From an uncultured Lachnospiraceae bacterium (lineage in GTDB: Bacteria; Bacillota; Clostridia; Lachnospirales; Lachnospiraceae): DNA of 32,789 bases. The position numbers and the translations under genes were made by a program. The stretch spans positions 1 through 32,789 of the forward strand of contig CAJUSQ010000015.1 of assembly GCA_910588885.1 (NCBI GenBank), in the 5' to 3' direction. Positions 31,304 to 32,789 of the stretch are shown one piece after another (positions within the stretch are counted from its first letter, which is position 1; the number at the start of each line of letters is the position of its first letter). The notes beneath the pieces were generated by a model. That model saw only the letters and a program-made list of their open reading frames with translations, made no database searches and was not told the origin of the DNA.

Positions 31304-32789
31304 ATGGTGAAAATAATGGAAAAACAAAGTTTACATAAGTTAGGAATTGACATTGGTTCCACCACTGTCAAGATCGCAATCTTAAATTCAGAAAACGAAC
31401 TGCTTTTTGCGGATTACGAGAGGCATTTCGCAAACATCCGTGAAACTTTGTCCGATTTACTGAAAAAAGCCCATGACGTCCTGGGGAATCTCACCCTGGC
31501 GCCTATGATTACCGGTTCCGGGGGACTGACCCTGGCCAAGCACCTCGGCATTCCCTTTGTACAGGAGGTCATTTCCGTATCGACCGCATTGACCGGCTTT
31601 GCACCCCAGACCGATGTTGCCATTGAACTGGGCGGGGAAGACGCCAAAATCATCTATTTTGAAGGCGGCAATGTGGAACAGCGTATGAACGGCATCTGTG
31701 CCGGCGGTACCGGCTCTTTTATTGACCAAATGGCTTCTTTGCTTCAGACAGATGCTTCCGGCCTGAATACCTATGCCAGGGATTACAAGGCAATTTATCC
31801 CATTGCCGCCCGCTGCGGCGTTTTTGCCAAAACCGATATACAGCCCTTAATCAACGAAGGAGCCACCCGGGAAGACCTGGCCGCTTCTATTTTCCAGGCT
31901 GTGGTCAATCAGACCATCAGCGGCCTGGCCTGCGGAAAGCCCATCCGGGGGCATGTGGCCTTTTTAGGAGGCCCCCTGCACTTTTTACCGGAACTGAAAG
32001 CGGCTTTTATCCGTACCCTCCGTTTAGATGAGGAGCACATCATTGCACCGGAGCATTCCCATCTGTTTGCCGCGATCGGCTCCGCTTTGAATTATAAGGA
32101 AGATACGTTTTTTCCCCTGGATTCCATCCTGCAAAAGCTTTCCGGGGAAATCCATATGGAATTTGAAGTGGAACGTATGGAGCCGCTGTTTGCGGATGCG
32201 GCCAGCTACGATGCTTTTTTAAAGCGCCACAGCTCCCATCATGTTGCCACCTCTGAGCTTTCCACCTATGAAGGAAACTGCTATCTGGGCATTGATGCCG
32301 GTTCCACCACTACCAAAGTGGCCCTGGTCGGGGAAGACGGTTCCCTGCTGTATTCTTTTTACAGCAATAACAACGGTAGCCCCCTTTCCACGGCGATTTC
32401 TTCCATTCAGGAAATCTATCACATGCTGCCGGAAGGGGCCCATATTGTCCACTCCTGTTCCACCGGCTACGGGGAGGCCCTGATGAAGGCCGCTTTTTTG
32501 CTGGACGAAGGGGAAGTGGAAACCGTGGCCCACTACTATGCGGCAGCCTTTTTCAATCCGGAGGTGGACTGCATCCTGGATATCGGCGGCCAGGACATGA
32601 AATGTATCAAAATCAAAAACCAGACCGTAGACAGCGTCCAGCTCAACGAAGCCTGCTCCTCCGGCTGCGGCTCCTTTATCGAAACCTTTGCAAAATCCCT
32701 GAATTATTCCGTCGAGGACTTTGCACAGGCTGCTTTGTTTGCCCAAAATCCCATTGATCTGGGCACCCGCTGCACCGTTTTTATGAATT
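31304..32789 (+). CDS. 2-hydroxyacyl-CoA dehydratase activator (BadF/HgdC-type ATPase), large form, 5' part
   Basis: An ATPase that passes electrons to 2-hydroxyacyl-CoA dehydratases. The first ASKHA domain has G-I-D-I-G-S-T-T-V-K and the [4Fe-4S] cysteines in G-I-C-A-G-G-T-G-S-F and A-A-R-C-G-V-F. These are C128 and C167 counted from the ATG at 31316, matching HgdC spacing. A second copy begins at about residue 320 (G-I-D-A-G-S-T-T-T-K) with C-S-S-G-C-G-S-F and T-R-C-T-V-F. The frame is open to the window end, so this is likely the roughly 1400-residue form with dehydratase-like domains to follow. Start is uncertain: ATG 31304, GTG 31307 (best spaced from AGGAAG) or ATG 31316. Confidence 0.9.
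   Translation, partial: MVKIMEKQSLHKLGIDIGSTTVKIAILNSENELLFADYERHFANIRETLSDLLKKAHDVLGNLTLAPMITGSGGLTLAKHLGIPFVQEVISVSTALTGFAPQTDVAIELGGEDAKIIYFEGGNVEQRMNGICAGGTGSFIDQMASLLQTDASGLNTYARDYKAIYPIAARCGVFAKTDIQPLINEGATREDLAASIFQAVVNQTISGLACGKPIRGHVAFLGGPLHFLPELKAAFIRTLRLDEEHIIAPEHSHLFAAIGSALNYKEDTFFPLDSILQKLSGEIHMEFEVERMEPLFADAASYDAFLKRHSSHHVATSELSTYEGNCYLGIDAGSTTTKVALVGEDGSLLYSFYSNNNGSPLSTAISSIQEIYHMLPEGAHIVHSCSTGYGEALMKAAFLLDEGEVETVAHYYAAAFFNPEVDCILDIGGQDMKCIKIKNQTVDSVQLNEACSSGCGSFIETFAKSLNYSVEDFAQAALFAQNPIDLGTRCTVFMN

Overview
The window looks like a chromosome segment of a spore-forming, low-to-mid GC Clostridia, most like Lachnospiraceae. Evidence: the sporulation genes gpr and spoIIP and a GerMN lipoprotein; a CIRCE-controlled hrcA-grpE-dnaK heat-shock operon downstream of lepA-hemW; a ComEA/ComEC DNA-uptake locus beside holA and rpsT; a glutaminyl-tRNA synthetase; and a 2-hydroxyacyl-CoA dehydratase activator. 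Almost all genes have AGGAGG-like ribosome binding sites and most lie on the minus strand. I see no prophage, insertion sequence, CRISPR array, tRNA or rRNA. Family assignments come from reading motifs, not from a database search.

Layout. 1-2403: dnaK (only 97 codons, then broken), grpE and hrcA, driven by a sigma-A promoter with a perfect CIRCE operator. 2384-5499: lepA-hemW with its own promoter. 5503-8986: CorA-like metal transporter, spoIIP (with a possible 30-codon leader ORF) and gpr. 9077-9512: rpsT, plus strand, with a consensus promoter and a strong terminator. 9641-11372: holA and a heptad-repeat coiled-coil protein. 11613-18310: a probable operon comEA - response regulator - histidine kinase - GerMN lipoprotein - comEC, with a three-copy tandem repeat before comEC. 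18392-18823: small DMT-type transporter. 18973-25588: arginine biosynthesis as a divergon, argC-GNAT-argJ-argB-argD leftward and argG rightward, with ArgR-like boxes on both promoters. 25605-27906: MocR-type regulator and a DUF2225 protein interrupted by an in-frame UGA. 27990-31033: glnS, a Derlin/rhomboid-like membrane protein with a C-terminal zinc finger, and a LysM protein. 31304-end: the 5' part of a large acyl-CoA dehydratase activase, running off the window.

How the genes work together. HrcA represses its own operon through CIRCE, and GrpE is the exchange factor for DnaK. ComEA (DNA receptor) and ComEC (channel) flank an embedded two-component system and a spore-type lipoprotein, so uptake genes and a sensor may be co-expressed. 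ArgC, ArgJ, ArgB, ArgD and ArgG cover most of the glutamate-to-argininosuccinate route; argF, argH and argR are not here. GPR and SpoIIP act at spore outgrowth and engulfment respectively.

Most worth a second look: (1) the DUF2225 frame stays open for 60 family-like codons past a UGA where I recall a conserved cysteine (nonsense mutation, sequencing error or selenocysteine); (2) dnaK ends abruptly at a junction to non-dnaK sequence; (3) the coding tail of the GerMN gene is tandemly repeated and supplies the comEC ribosome binding site; (4) two adjacent operons share a promoter-plus-hairpin leader design.
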